Assembly: GCF_014898055.3 (NCBI RefSeq)
Contig: NW_023605083.1
Span: forward strand, 89,993,721 to 90,057,720
Source of the DNA: Talpa occidentalis
Taxonomy: Eukaryota; Chordata; Mammalia; Eulipotyphla; Talpidae
Reading direction: 5' to 3'
Length of the DNA stretch: 64,000 bases
The notes below the pieces were generated by a model. That model was not told the DNA's origin and did no database searches. It saw only the letters and a list, made by a program, of their open reading frames with translations. The position numbers were made by a program, and so were the translations under genes. Of the stretch, positions 11,055 through 23,342 are shown piece after piece (position 1 is the stretch's first letter; the number at the start of each line of letters is the position of its first letter).

Positions 11055-12195
11055 TTGTGGAAGCCAACAGGAAAAAACAAGCGGTGCTCTAGGGCAGGTG
11101 AGTCAGGAAATTTGTATTTTCTCACATGTGGACCCCGACACAGGAAAACACTCCTAAGTAAAGGTCTGGGCCTCGAGCTAACACAGAGATTCCTTTTTAT
11201 ACACAATTGTCTCAACATCTGTTACACAGGAAGATTGACAGATTGGCTTACAATAGACAAAACGATTTGGTGGGAGGCAAGGCCATTTCACCCTAAAAAG
11301 GGGAGTGTATGTTTACAGGGCAGGGAGACTGGCAGCCCAGACCCCGCAAACCTGCCTGCTCTAAATTGGTTCTGCCATCTGCTGCATCAACACAAAATAT
11401 ATGAGACTTTAATAGGAAGGAATTTTAATACAATCAGGAAACAATACAGGAAAGGAAAAGAATCTAGTTTCTAAATCAAGTACCCAAAGTTACCTGTCCC
11501 CTCATGGGTAAAACTCCACCCAAGCAGGATTGGCCTAGAGCAAGGCCCCAAAGCCTGCCACAAGTCCAAAGCACCTTTCAGTGGGGACCCACAGGAAATG
11601 ATCAGAAACAACCAGACAAGTCTGGAGGGAAAAGGGCAAAATCAAAATCAAGATAAAAACTGCCATTGTCCCCACGGGTCTCTCACCCACATCTGTGTCA
11701 CCCAGTCCACCACCAAAAGGCAAGCATAGTTTCTTCAAGTGTCTCTCGGCTCTATGTGCCTCCTTCAGGTCTCCTTCTGTCTCTCCATCCTGCCTCCTTT
11801 TTTTCCTCAGTCTCCTCTGCACATTCTCTCTCTGCTTAGCTCCATCCTCCTTTGGGTGGGACAGGAAACCTGGAACCTCCCCCTTTCCTGTGGACCACCC
11901 TGTTACATAGGAAGTAGATGAGAGGGATGCCACAACCCAGAGATTATTCAAAGAAATCCAGCCTGTCTTGCTCTCTGACTCTTTTCCTTATGGAATGCAG
12001 CTTTGTTTGGAGAGAGGTATAGAGACCTGGCCATGGATCCGTCACAGGGAAGATAGGCAAGTAAGCAAACTTGCTCATTGCACCTACACTGGAATGCTAA
12101 TAGCACCTGGATTGAAATGATTATCTGATGGGGCCTGTTACTACAACCATTTGCTTAGTGTTTTTGTTTGTTTTTTTGTTTTTTCTCCATCAAAA
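11055..12195 (-). mobile_element. LTR family B, minus, carrying an inserted LTR C
   Basis: The outer parts (11,055-11,309 and 11,908-12,195) match other copies at 23.34-24.59, 20.24-20.73 and 42.04-42.26 kb. The right terminus '...ttctccatca' is the LTR 5' end on the minus strand. An unrelated LTR (family C, 11,310-11,907) sits inside. The right terminus directly abuts the candidate exon E2 and supplies its pyrimidine tract. Confidence 0.65.
11310..11907 (-). mobile_element. Solo LTR, family C (first copy)
   Basis: About 600 bp, starting tgtttacagggcaggg and ending near 'ccctgttaca'. It is close to the copy at 13,257-13,851 over its whole length. No internal retroviral sequence accompanies it. 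Confidence 0.7.
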
Positions 12196-12196
12196 G

Positions 12197-12265
12197 AAAA
12201 CCAGAATTCAGCTACAAAGATGTTACCTGTCCTACGGCGAATAATTATGTCTACAACCCTAGGGG
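12197..12265 (+). CDS. Candidate exon E2 (LTR-supplied acceptor, weak)
   Basis: With the acceptor ...ctccatcaaaag, provided by the end of an LTR, and the internal donor ggtaagtt at 12,266, this gives a 69-nt exon that is open in phase 1. Using the donor shared by other units (gtgagtag at 12,282) would introduce a TAG in the same phase. The exon is therefore either rescued by a shifted donor or is a dead remnant. I favour a remnant. No similarity to the other exons beyond phase. Confidence 0.25.
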
Positions 12266-13256
12266 GTAAGTTCCCATTTAAGTGAGTAGACAAAGCGCAC
12301 TCTGCCTGATGTCAATCTTCTGCTCCCCCTACCACCTAGCACCTTTGGGCCCCACACCAGAATCCTCCTAAGCATTCTTCAGGTCAGTGACTTAGGCCCA
12401 GTCTAGACAAAGGGGAATCCCGGAACACAAGAGGCAGTTCTCACAGAACTCTACATCTGCCAGGTGCATTCCCAGCACCCCATGTGCCCTCACCTGCCTG
12501 GGAGGGGTGCTCAGAGCCCAGAGAGGAGGAGGCTGACATTCACAAGGGCCCTGGGAGGGAGGGGTTAGGTTTCGAGTCCAGCTCCCAGGGAGACTCTACC
12601 CCTTCCCTGCTCTGTCTCAGGGTCCCTGTCTGTGAAATGGGAGAGCAAGAGCCTGTGCTGTGGACTGTATGAGGGTGAAGAGAACCCACAGTAAACACTC
12701 GGCACAGATCTAACACCCAGCAGGTGCTCAGTACACAGGAGCCTGCATGCTGCTGCTGCGTTGCTGCTATTGCTCCATCAGCCCTGGGAGGTGGAGGCTC
12801 TTCATGCCACAGGGAGACCTGAGGCTCAGAGAGGGGTTGGGACTCACATGGGAAGGCAGAGACAGAACCAGAACAGGATGTACATTTCCTGGGTCCAAGA
12901 TCATATGTTTGTCCAGCAGTGTCTGCCTGGGGGTTGTTTTCCCATGAGCACCAGGAGAGGTGGGGAGGGGCCTGCAATGGCTTCGGGGTGTCTCCTGTGC
13001 TCTCTTGGAGACAAAAGCACAGGGAGACAGAGCCATGGAACCCAGAACCACGTTCCTGGGCATGGATGTCTCCTCCACCGGCTGCTGCTTTGATAGACCC
13101 CACCCTGTTCCCTCCTCCCTGCCGCTCGCCATTGCTTACCTCTTCACTTTTGGTCATAATCTTCCAGACAAGTGTGACAGGGTCTCTCATTTTGCCTTTC
13201 AATTTGCATTTACCTGATGATTAGAGATACTGAGCACCTTTTCCTGAACTTGGTTA

Positions 13257-13851
13257 TGTTACAGGGCAGGGAGGGGGCAGCCCAGACCCCGCAAACCTGC
13301 CTGCTCAAAATAGGTTCTGCCATCCACCGATCAACACAAAACACATGAGACTTTAATGGGAAGGAACTTTAATACAATTAGGAAACAATACAGGAAAGGA
13401 AAAGAATCTAGTTTCTAAATCAAGCACCCAAAGTTATCCATCTCCTTATGGGTAAAAGTCCACCCAAGCAGGATTGGCCGAGAGCAAGGCCCCAAAGCCT
13501 GCCACAAGTCTAAAGCATCTTCCAGTGGGGACCCACAGAAAAGGACCAGAAACAACCAGACAAGTCTGGAAGGAAAAGAGCAAAATCAAAATCAAGATAA
13601 AAACTGCCATTGTCCCCACGGGTCTCTCACCCGCATCTGTGTCACCCAGTCGATGACCAAAAGGCAAGCGTAGTTTCTTCACATGTCTCTTGGCTCCATG
13701 TGCCTCCTCCAGGTCTCCTTCTGGCTCTGCATCCAGCTTCCTTCCTTCCTCAGTCTCCTCTGCACTTTCTCTCCCTGCTCAGCTTCACCCTCCTTTTGGG
13801 TGGGGCAGGAAACCTGGAAACTCCCCCTTTCCTGGGGACAACTCTGTTATA
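13257..13851 (-). mobile_element. Solo LTR, family C (second copy)
   Basis: About 595 bp beginning tgttacagggcaggg and ending near 'ctctgttata', splitting the old L1 scrap of unit U2. Closely similar to 11,310-11,907. No flanking retroviral genes. Confidence 0.75.
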
Positions 13852-16345
13852 ATTATTTGCATATCTGCTTTTCAAAAATGTGCATTCAAGTCTATTACTG
13901 ATATTTAATTGGATTATTGAGTTATATTTTATATACATTTTGGACATGAACTCCTTATCTTGTATATAATTTGAAAATGTTTTCGCCCACTACATGGGTG
14001 GTCTTCTCATTTTGTTGACCCAAAATCCCAGGAGCCCCCTGATGATGTGATACACAAAACATCATGCTTAGAGGGTCCTTTTAAGCTAATGGGTGACTTG
14101 GCTGGGCCCTAGGAAATTACAGGGCAAGCCTGGTGACCAGAGAGACATAGCTTGGCTTCCAGGGAGAGGGGCTAAGAGTTTGAGGATGGGTCCTTTCCAC
14201 ATGTAAGGCAGAAAGCAGTCTTGTTCTGGAAGAACTGGTATACAAATAAGGAAGTGAGGTTAACATTCAAATTCAATTAGGACTAATATCATTGAACATT
14301 AAAATGAGAGTCCAATGCAGCCAAAAGCCAAAAAAGACTCCTCATTGAGAGGGTGTGTCCTATTGTCAATGATATAGTAGTCTGTGTCCCTGGGGACAAC
14401 TAGGCCTGTAGGCTGCCTTAAGACAAGAGGGCTGGGGTATAGTTTTCTGCTGTTTGTTTGTTTGCTAAATCCATATTGAGATGACTGTACTTTGTACTAG
14501 ACTATTGCTGGACCCCTGAAGATAAGAGCATGGTTGTGTTTATTCTCTTCAAAGTTCATAGGGGTTGTGGGGGGAGAAAGTGGGGTGAGGAAGGGTGAGG
14601 GTTACAAGCTTTTCTTGGTAGAAAGGACATCAAGTCCTGATAACTTCTTCACTTGACACCTAGGGGAGGTTAGAAAAAGAAGAGCAGAGGGAATTGGACA
14701 GACTAGAGGTTATTTAACAAAAGGTTGTAGCTACTGCTGTTCAGTGCATGGTTTTATCTAAGGTTTCCAGGGAGAGAGGCTGAGATTAGCCTCGCCACAA
14801 AAGCCGAGGATTTCATCAGTTCTGTCTACACAATGTAATCTAAATATAGAAAGGGTTTTTTGGGCTGGAGTCTCCTTGTTGGTGAAATACAGAGGTGCTG
14901 GGAGGACTGCACATGGACAGGACTCAGTAGCCCCTGCACTTCCCACCTGTACTGCATCCCTTTGTAGATCTGTGCTGCATCCCTTTGCAGGTCCTGAGCC
15001 AAACACCTGTATCCTAAGCCAGTAAGGAGACTGCTCCTGAGGCCTGAGAGTCAGTCTAGCAAACTATCAAGCCTGAAAGCATTTGTGGAATTGTGAGGAA
15101 TTCGGAATTTGAATATAGGATGAACAAACAGGGTGGATAATCAGGGCACCTCATTGGCAACTGCCATCTGAAGTGGGGAGCAGTCTTTCAGTACAGCATG
15201 AAGCCCTGTTGAAACCCTTGGTCTTGTACTAAGTCTGGGGAGTTCATGTCAGTGTTGAATTGAGTTGTAGTACACCCAGCTACTGTTCCAGAGAGCTGCT
15301 GTCAGGAGATAAAAAGCCAAACCCCTCTTCCAGAATAAATTCTCTACATGTGGAGAGGTAGGGTCCCCTATGGAGGCTCAAATTCCTGACATCATCCCTC
15401 CTTTAGGGCAACCCTTTCAGCTCCTGGTTAATCTGACTGCCAGAATGTTCCCCAGTGTGTATTATCCATTAAAAATAGAAGTAATCATTATGCAAAATGT
15501 TAAAAGGTTTCTATGAGCTTTTGCTGAATTTTTACCTCTTGGCTTACCTAAGATGGCCCATTTGACAGGTGAGCAAAGTAAGGCTCAGAGCAATGAAACA
15601 GCCAGCCACAGAGTCAATGTCAAATCGAGTCTGAGCTGCAGCTCCTCAGGCCTGTCTTCCTCCAGCCCAGGTCAAGCCAAGCACCTCCAGAAACAATTCC
15701 CCAACAGGCAAGGGTCAGCAGGTGTCACTCTTGCACCCAGTGTCCCCAGCTCTGCTTCACAGGGGAATGTTGATTCACTGAGTGTTGAGCAGCCTGTAAA
15801 GCAGACCTGGCCTGGAATACACACAGATCAGTGCCCCTCATACATGGCAGGATTTGCACTGGAGATCAGGAAACCCTGAAATCCAGGAGTAGCTGAAACA
15901 ATGTTTCCTGGGCCTGCTGTAGTTTCCTTCTGAGAGCTGCATTGCACACCACACCCACCTCCCTAGAAAGCCCACATCTCAGTTCTACCTGAAGGTTAGG
16001 GGCAGGACTCCCCTCTGAAGTCACCTGCACCTGTATGCTCAATGGCTCCCACCCAGCACGGTGAGTGCCCCGATTCCACACACCTGGCTGCATGTGGAGG
16101 TGGCTTATGTGGGTGTCCTGCTCTGCATCTTTGTCCTTAGCATGACTGCCCTGACCACTCCCCTCCCCTGGCCACACCCCAGTGTGATTTCCTCTCAGTG
16201 CCTTCCAGTTCTGGCTGCTTGAGGCCTGTTCTTCTCAGTTGGTGTCCCAGGGCCAGGCAAGGTCTGTGGAGGCCTGGGATGAAACTCTGAGCTTGACCTT
16301 GGCATGAAACCCCCACCTCCTATGAGCATCAAAACTCAAGGCTGG

Positions 16346-16677
16346 GGGCCTCCCCGGTGGCGCAGCAGTTGAGCACTGGGTTGCGAAGCTGCCCGCGGCC
16401 TCTGCGGCGCCAGTTTGATCCCCGGCTGCTCCCCGGCCACCGGAGGAGGGTCCCACATGGCGCGCAGACCTCTCCTACCGCCCGCTGCTCCCCTCAGCAG
16501 TGTACTTCGGTCCTTCTGCCTGCTCTGCTCCCCGCTCTGGCTCTGGTGAATTCTCTCAACCTCCCGCGCTTCTAACTGTACCCAGTGCTTGTATAAAAAA
16601 ACAAACAAACAAATAAATAAAACATGCCTTAATAAAAAAAATTAAAAAAAAAAAGCTTTAAAAAAAAAAAAAAAAAA
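16346..16677 (+). mobile_element. tRNA-derived SINE, sense
   Basis: Sense SINE starting gggcctccccggtggcgcag with an A-rich tail. Duplicated target aaaactcaaggctggg / aaaacctcaaggctggg on either side. The tail is unusually long and A-rich, suggesting a fairly recent insertion. Confidence 0.93.
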
Positions 16678-17084
16678 ACCTCAAGGCTGGGACCCCACAG
16701 TAAAGGTCCAGGAGAGGGAAGACTCAGAGGACACAGAACAGTGGGTCTCACCCCACCCCACTCACCCTCCCATCTCATCAGGGATCCTCAATGAGGCCCC
16801 TTCTCTCCCCCGGACCCCAGGTCTCCTGAACTTGTCCAGTGTCTCCCACTCCCCTGTGCTCCTCCTTACTATGGCTTTTCTACCACTCCCTTTTCCTTCT
16901 TCCCCCAATACCACCTACTAGCAGGTTCCCTGGGGTATGAAAAGCTGGCCTCTGAGTGAGTGCTGGGCAGGCGCTTACCAGGAGGGGAATGAGCCCAATG
17001 GACTTGCCTTGGGGGATGCTGGGGCCAAGGGGAACCACTGTTGCCTGTCTGATGTTTCTCACCTCCCACCACCCCACCTCCCAG

Positions 17085-17225
17085 AGATGACCCAACTTCA
17101 ACCTGACAAAATAAAGAAGTATAAGGAAGGCCAGAATAAGCCACTGGACTGTGATTCTGGTCACATTCTGGACAAAACCTTGAAAAATCTGGAACCTGCC
17201 CCAAAACAGATGCCTTCTTCATCAA
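17085..17225 (+). CDS. Candidate exon E3 of hypervariable exon array
   Basis: A 141-nt candidate exon (47 codons) between acceptor ...cacctcccag and donor gtgagtag, open in phase 1 and blocked in phase 0 by an early stop. The product is Lys/Gln/Pro-rich and hydrophilic with a single cysteine (PLDCDSGHILDKTLKNLEPA) and no membrane segment or sequon. Intron sequence on both sides is nearly the same as in U1 and U5 to U7, while the exon itself matches none of them. Function unknown. Confidence 0.45.
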
Positions 17226-17947
17226 GTGAGTAGACAAAGTGCCCTCTGCCTGTTGTCAATCTTCTGCTCCCCCACCACCTCTGCCCCCTCGGGTCCCACC
17301 CCTGAACCCTCCTAAACCTTCTTCTAGTCAGTGACTGGGGCCCAGTCTACCCAAGGGGGGATCCCGGACCAGAGGAGGCAGTGCTTACAGGACCCTTCAC
17401 CTGCCAAGTGCATTCCCAGCACCCCATGTGCCTTCACCTGCCCAGGACAGGTGTTCAGAGCCCAGAGAGGAGGAGGCTGACATTCAGAAGGGGCCTGGGA
17501 GGGAGGGGGTAGGTGTCCTGTCAGCTCCCAGGGAGACTCTGGCCTGGCCTCCTTGCTCTCCCCCTTCCCTGCTCCGCCTCAGGGTCCCCATCTGTGACTT
17601 GGGAGAGCATGAGCCTGCGCTGTGGACTGTGTGAAGGTTGAAGAGAGCACCCACGGTAAACACTGGGCACAGATCTCACACTCAGCAGGTGCTCAGTACA
17701 CAGGAGCCCAGATGCTGCTGCTGCTGCTGCTGCTCCAGCTGCCCAGGGGGGCCAAAGGCTCTTCATGCCATAGAGAGACCTGAGGCTCAGAGGGGTGTCA
17801 AGACTCACGGGAGGCGGAGACAGACCCAGAACAGGGTGTGCATTTCCTGGGTCCCAGATCAGGACGTTTGTTCAGCAGTGTCTGTCGGGGGGTCATTTTC
17901 CCGTGAGCACCACGAGAGGTTGGGGAGGTCCTGAAATGGCTTCAGGG

Positions 17948-18401
17948 TGTCACAGGGCAACCCCAATATAAAACGGGTTGCCTGACTGTGGGTCCTCACC
18001 CATGCACTTAAAAAGGGACTAACACTGCAGGCACACACAAAAGGTTAATACAAGTTTTATTTATAAAAGAAAGGGAAAATGAAGACATGAATAACTCAGG
18101 GAGAAAAAGAGGCAAATAAACTCACAAATGCATCCTACCCATTCTGCTGAACTGGAATCCCAATGGCGTGCTGAGAGCTGGCCAAGAGCCAAGACCCTTG
18201 AAGCCAAGAGAGCCCCAAGGCCCACATGTCTGGTTTTATACCAACCCTGGCCACTTAACTCCACCCTCAGGTCCCAGCAACCCTCCCTTTGGGTGATGAT
18301 GGGATTTGGCATTTCCAGTGTCTTGATGGCTTTGGTCTGGAGAGGAGGTGGAGTCCACAAAACCTATTGGAATTAGCTCAGGACATCCTTTCCCCCTAAC
18401 A
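17948..18401 (-). mobile_element. Solo LTR, family D (in U3)
   Basis: A ~450-bp LTR with TG...CA ends and an AATAAAA signal on the minus strand. It is flanked by a short G-run duplication. A copy sits at exactly the equivalent site of unit U7 (55,732-56,479) and a third at 23,882-24,349. Confidence 0.85.
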
Positions 18402-18724
18402 GGGGTGTCTCCTGTGCTCTCTCGGAGACACAAGCCCTGGGAGACAGAGCCATGGAACCCAGAACCACTTTCCTGGGCAGGGATGTCTCCTGCACCCGCT
18501 GCTGCTTGGGGAGATCTCCACCCCGTTCCCTTCTCCCCTGGGCTCACCATGGCTTACCTCTTGACTTTTGGTCCATAACCTTGCCGACCAGTGTGACAGT
18601 CTCCCATTTTGCCTTTCTATTTGTATTTATCTGATGATTAGAGATACTGAGCTTGTTTTCGTGAACTTGGTCATTTGCATATCCGCTTTTCGAAAATGTA
18701 TATTCAGTCTGTTAATGATTTTTT

Positions 18725-18988
18725 TTTTAGATTTATTTTATTTATACAAGAACCAGGGTACAGGCCAGATGTACAGGAGGATGAGAGGATTCACGAGAGA
18801 CAGAGTGGGGAACAGAAAGGGCAGACTGACCGAAGTACACTGCTGAGGGGAGGGGAGCAGCGGGCGAGACAGGAGAGGTCTGTCCGCCATGTGGGTTGCT
18901 CTGCAGCTGATGGGGATCAAATTGGCACTGCAGAAGCTGTAACCGCTTAACAGCACTGCGCTCAACTGCCTGCGCCACCAGGGAGGCC
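18725..18988 (-). mobile_element. tRNA-derived SINE, antisense
   Basis: Antisense SINE within the old L1 scrap of U3. Target duplication ctgttaatgattttt / ctgttactgattttt. Confidence 0.93.
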
Positions 18989-20236
18989 CCTGTTACTGAT
19001 TTTTAATTAGATTATTGAGTTATATTTTATATACATTTTGGACATGAACTCCTAATCTTGTATCTAATTTGAAAATATCTGTGCCCACTCCATGGGTGGC
19101 CTTCTCATTTTGTTGACCCAAAATCCCAGGAGCCCCCTGATGATGTGATACACAAAACATTGGATTTTTGTTCTCAGCCACTAAAATCCTGGGAACCGCT
19201 GGCATGCTTAGAGGGCCCTTTGAAGCTAATGGGTGACTGGGCTGGGCCCTAGAAAACTACAGGGCAAGCCTGGTGACCAGAAAGAAAAAGGTTGGCTTCC
19301 AGGGAGAGGGGTTTAAGAGTCTGAGGATGGGTCCTTTCCATATGTAAGGCAGAAACCATTGTTGTTCTGGAAGAACTGGGTATACAAATAAGGAAGTGAG
19401 GGTAACATTCAAATTCAAATTAGGACTAACATCACCCGACATTAAAATGAGAGTCCAATGCAGCCAAAAGCCAAAAGAGACTCCTCAGTGAGAGGGTGTG
19501 TCCTATTGTCAAGGGCATAGTAGATTGTGTCCTTGGGGAGGACTAGGCCTGCAGGCTGCCTTAAGACAGGTGGGTTGGGGTGCTGTTCTTCTGTTTGTTT
19601 GTTTTCTAAATCTATATTGAGATGACTGTACTTTGTGCTTGACTATTCTTGGACCCCTGAAGATAGGAGCATGGTTGTGTTTATTCTCTTCAAAGTTCAC
19701 AGGGGTGGGGGGGAATAAGGTGGGGGGAAGGGTGAGGGTTACAAGCTTTTCTTGGTAGAAAGGACATCAAGTCCTCATATTTTCTTCACTTGACACCTAG
19801 GGGAGGTTAGAAAAAGAAGAGAGGAGGGAATTGGATAGACTCGAGGCTATTTAACAAAAGGTTGTAGCTATTGCTGCTCAGTGCACGGTTTGATCTAAGG
19901 CTTCCAGGGAGAGGGGCTGAGATTAGCCTCGTCACTGAAGCCAAGGATTTCATCAGTTCTGCCTACGCAATGTAACCTAAATATAGACAGGGTTTTCAGG
20001 CTGGAGTCTCCCTGTTGGTGAAACACGGATGTGCTGGGAGGACCGCACATGGGCAGGGTTCAGGAGCCCCTGCACCTCCCACCCCTCCTGTGCTGCATCC
20101 CTTTGCAGGTACTGAGCCAAACACCTGTATCCTAAATCAGTAAGGAGACTGTTCCTGAGGCCTGAGAGTCAGTCTAGGAAACTTTCAAACCTGAAAGCAT
20201 GCATGGGGTTGTGAGGACTTTGGAATTTGAATGTAG

Positions 20237-20732
20237 TGTTGTAGAAATAAATTCTACTTTTTACCCAGGCAGAGGAAGAACAAGCAGTACTTCAGGAATG
20301 GTGAAGTCAGGAGAAGCTTTATTACTCATGCATGAGGTCCCAGACCTGGGTATAGTCCCGTAAGGTCTGAGTACCTGTTTAAAGACCAAGAGTTCCTTTT
20401 ATACACAACTGTCTCCATATCTGTTACATGGATAACATCGTTTTTCAACAGGCACAACCATTTCAGGCAAAGTCCCCAGACAAGAGGGGCAAGGCAAGGG
20501 GGGAAAGATGCAGGCATTCAGGGATGGCCTTGGAGAGACAGGCCAACTTGGCCGGCTGCCTGACCTCGTAGATTAGAGTGCTGAGTCCCTGCCATGAATC
20601 TTGAAAGGGAAGGAGCTCTTAGGAAGCAAATTTGTTGATTATGCCTGCTTTGGAGAATTCATTACAAATGGGCTGGAAGTCCTGCTGGAATCTTTATTAT
20701 ATTCATTTGCTGAATAATATATTTTCACTTCG
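20237..20732 (-). mobile_element. LTR family B, truncated copy in U3
   Basis: Begins tgttgtagaaataaattc and shares with 23.45-23.88 kb the block around 'aggagaagctttattact'. It lacks the terminal part seen in the copies ending ...ctccatca. The host sequence 'gaatttgaatgtag/gtaggat' is split around it, with a 4-bp gtag duplication. Confidence 0.7.
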
Positions 20733-21106
20733 GTAGGATAAACCAACAGGGTAGACGATCAGGGCACCTCATCGGCAACTGTCATCTGAAGTGGGGAGCA
20801 ATCCTTCAGTACAGCATGAAGCCCTGTTGAAACCCTGGGTCTTGTGCTGAGTCTGGGAACTTCATGTCAGTATTGAACTGAGTTGTAGGACACCCAGCTG
20901 CTGTCCCAGAGAGCTGGTATCAGGAGATTAATAACCCAGACCCCTATTCCAGAATAAATTCTCTACACGTGGAGAGGCAGGGTCCCCCATGGAGGCTCAA
21001 ATTCCTGACATCATCCCTCCTTTAGGGCAGCCCTTTCAGTTCCTGGTGAATCTGACTGTCAGAATGTCCTCCAGTGCATATTGTCCATTAAACATAGAAG
21101 TAATCA

Positions 21107-21370
21107 GGGCCTCCCTGGTGGCACAGTGGTTGAGTGCTGGGTTGCGAAGCTGCCTGTAGCCTCTGCAGCACTGGTTCGATTCCTGGACGCTGGACGAGGG
21201 TCCCACATGGCGCACAGACCTCTCTTGCTACCCGCTCGCTGCTCCCCTCAGCAGTGTACTTCATCAGTCTGGCTATTCTGCTCCCTGCTCTGGCTCTGGT
21301 GGATTCTCTCACCCTCCCCCACTTCTGACTGTACCCAGTGCTTGTATAAATAAATAAATAAATCTTTTTT
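21107..21370 (+). mobile_element. tRNA-derived SINE, sense
   Basis: Sense SINE with target duplication taaacatagaagtaatc / taaaaatagaagtaatc. The uninterrupted target can be read at the same place in U5 and U6. Confidence 0.94.
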
Positions 21371-21879
21371 TAAAAATAGAAGTAATCATTATGCAAAATG
21401 TTTAAAGGTTTCTATGAGCTTTTGCTGAATTTTTACCTCTTGGCTTACCTAAGATGGCCCATTTGACAGGTGAGAAAAGGGAGGCTCAGGGCAAGGAAAC
21501 AGCCACCCAAGGAATCCATGTCCAAGAGAGTCTGAGCTACAGCTCCTCAGGCCTGGCTTCCTCCAGCCCAGGTCAAGCTAGGCACCTCCAGCAAAGATTC
21601 CCCAACAAGCAAGGGTCAGCAGGTTTCACTCTTGCACCCGGTGTCCCCAGCTCTGTTTCAAGAGGGAATGTTGAGATTCCCTGAGAGCTGATCTGCCTGC
21701 AAAGCCCAACCCGGCCTGGAACACACACAGCTCAGTGCCCCTCATACATGGCAGGATTTGCTGTGGGGCTCAGGAAACCCTGAAATCCAGGAGTGGCTGA
21801 AACAACAATCCCTGGGACTTCTGTCATTTCTTTCTGAGAGTTGCATTGCACCCCAAACCTACCTCCCTAGAAAGCCCAC

Positions 21880-23342
21880 AGTCTACATGCAGGTTAGGGG
21901 TGGGGTACTCCTCTGAAGGTGCCTGCATCTGTGTCGTCCCTGCCCAGCATGGTGAGCGCCCTGATTCCACTACTTGGCTTGTCTGTGGAGGTGGCTGATG
22001 GAGGTGCCCTGCTCTGAATCTTTGCCCTTAGCAGGCCTGCCCTGACCCCTCTGCTCCCCTGGCCACCCCCCAGTGTGCTTTCCTCTGGGTGACTTCCTGC
22101 TCTGGCTGCTTGAGGCCTGCATGTTCTTCTTACTTGGTGTCCCAGGACCAGGTGAGGTCTGAGGAGACCTGGGGGTGGAAGCTCTGAGCTCGATCCCTGA
22201 AACCCCCACCTCCTGTCAGCATCAAGCTCAAGGTTGGGACCCCAGAGTCCAGATCCAGGAGAGGGAAGACTCAGAGGACACAGATCAGTAGGTGTCACCC
22301 CACCCCCCTCACTCTCCTGATGTATTTTTGTAGGGTGCAGGGTCCTGGTATTCACTCTGGGAATGGTTTCACACCAGAGCTTACCGTTGAGTGGCACATG
22401 GCGAGTTTCCTGCTGAATTTCTCCGTGAGACAGAGATGTTAGTTATATTTAAAGAACAGGTTTATTTGGGAAAGGGATAGGTTTGCTGAGAGAGGCCTGC
22501 ATGGTTGCAGGCAGGTGACCTTGAGGAGAGTGGCCTTTGCTAAGGGAGGTCAATGAAGAGAAGTCCCGGCAGGTACAGGTCAAGGCCAGGAAGGGAGGCT
22601 GCTGCTCTGCAGAGGAGAGAGGTGGTAAGAAGAGGCACCTATATGGTCACAGGTGGGCAGTGGGAGTGCTGCCTTGAGCCTGTGCAGAGCCTGAACTGAT
22701 ATAGTCCTTTTCCCTTTGGGAGGGGTCACTCCTCCTTGGAGTGGCCTGCTAGTTGCTGATGTTGGGTAATAGGCAAAACCAGGAGCAGATCAGAGATTCC
22801 AGGATGGGGCCTAATCGCCATATCTTTACCCTCAGGTCTGTGCTCCACTCCCTATAGCATCTGATTCTGCTTGGGTCTCATGCCTGTGATAAGGTGCTGA
22901 CACCTAAGGGTCCGACCTCTACAGCTGGGTTAATGGTCGACCCCCACCTCCTTGTGTGAGTCAGGTGTGAGGCCTCCTTTCCAGTTTTTCTATCACTAGA
23001 TCACTCCCATCCCATCAAGGATCCTGAATGATGCCACCCAATTCCCTGAACTTCAGGTCTCCTGACCTTTTCCAGTGTGTCCCACTCACCTGGGCTCCTC
23101 CTTACGATGGCTTTTCTACCACTCCCCTTTGCCTACCTTCCCCAAAACCACCTACTAGCAGGTTCCCTGTGGTGTGAAAATCTGGGCTCTGAGTGAGTGC
23201 AGGTAGGAGCTTACCAGGAGAGGAATGACCCCAATGGAGTCTTGCATTGGGAGGTGGTGGGCCCATGGGGTGCACTGTTCCCTGCCTGCCTGATGTTCCT
23301 CACCTCCACTGCCCACCCTTCCCAGTGAAGGTGCCCTGTCTC
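21880..23342 (+). repeat. Tandem unit U4, left part
   Basis: Unit start through the exon acceptor at 23,324-23,325. The first 17 nt of the exon (from 23,326) remain open in phase 1, and then ERV-derived sequence begins. An LTR E (about 22,317-22,999) interrupts the conserved segment. The rest of the unit resumes 18.9 kb downstream at 42,261, after a nested insertion complex. Confidence 0.8.
22317..22999 (-). mobile_element. Solo LTR, family E
   Basis: About 680 bp, similar to 25.86-26.53 kb (shared 'gagacagagatgttagttata' and 'caggtttatt' blocks). The surrounding unit sequence is split, with a likely tcactc-type duplication on both sides. Confidence 0.65.

Larger units (their letters stand above)
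12196..15980 (+). repeat. Tandem unit U2 (5' part replaced by LTR B)
   Basis: Begins inside the exon at the LTR B border and then runs through the intron start, MIR block with CTG tract (~12.75 kb), conserved block at 12.98 kb, old antisense L1 scrap (split by an LTR C at 13,257-13,851), the conserved 'aggcctgtaggctgcctt' region at 14.4 kb and the MIR landmark at 15.55 kb. The part upstream of the exon is missing, lost together with the end of U1. The right boundary is approximate because the next unit follows without a break. Confidence 0.8.
15980..21880 (+). repeat. Tandem unit U3 (several insertions)
   Basis: The full order of unit landmarks is present: conserved start (16.0 kb), exon E3, MIR/CTG block (17.71 kb), conserved block (18.4 kb), old L1 scrap (18.6-19.1 kb), 'aggcctgcaggctgcctt' region (19.55 kb) and MIR landmark (21.45 kb). 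Two SINEs on either side of the exon-bearing half, one more SINE, an LTR D and an LTR B lengthen it to nearly 6 kb. Borders are approximate. Confidence 0.85.

Noticed and set aside
11535..11951. A minus-strand frame of 138 codons in LTR C.
   Set aside because: It is LTR sequence; the homologous copy at 13.4-13.7 kb has a different frame structure.
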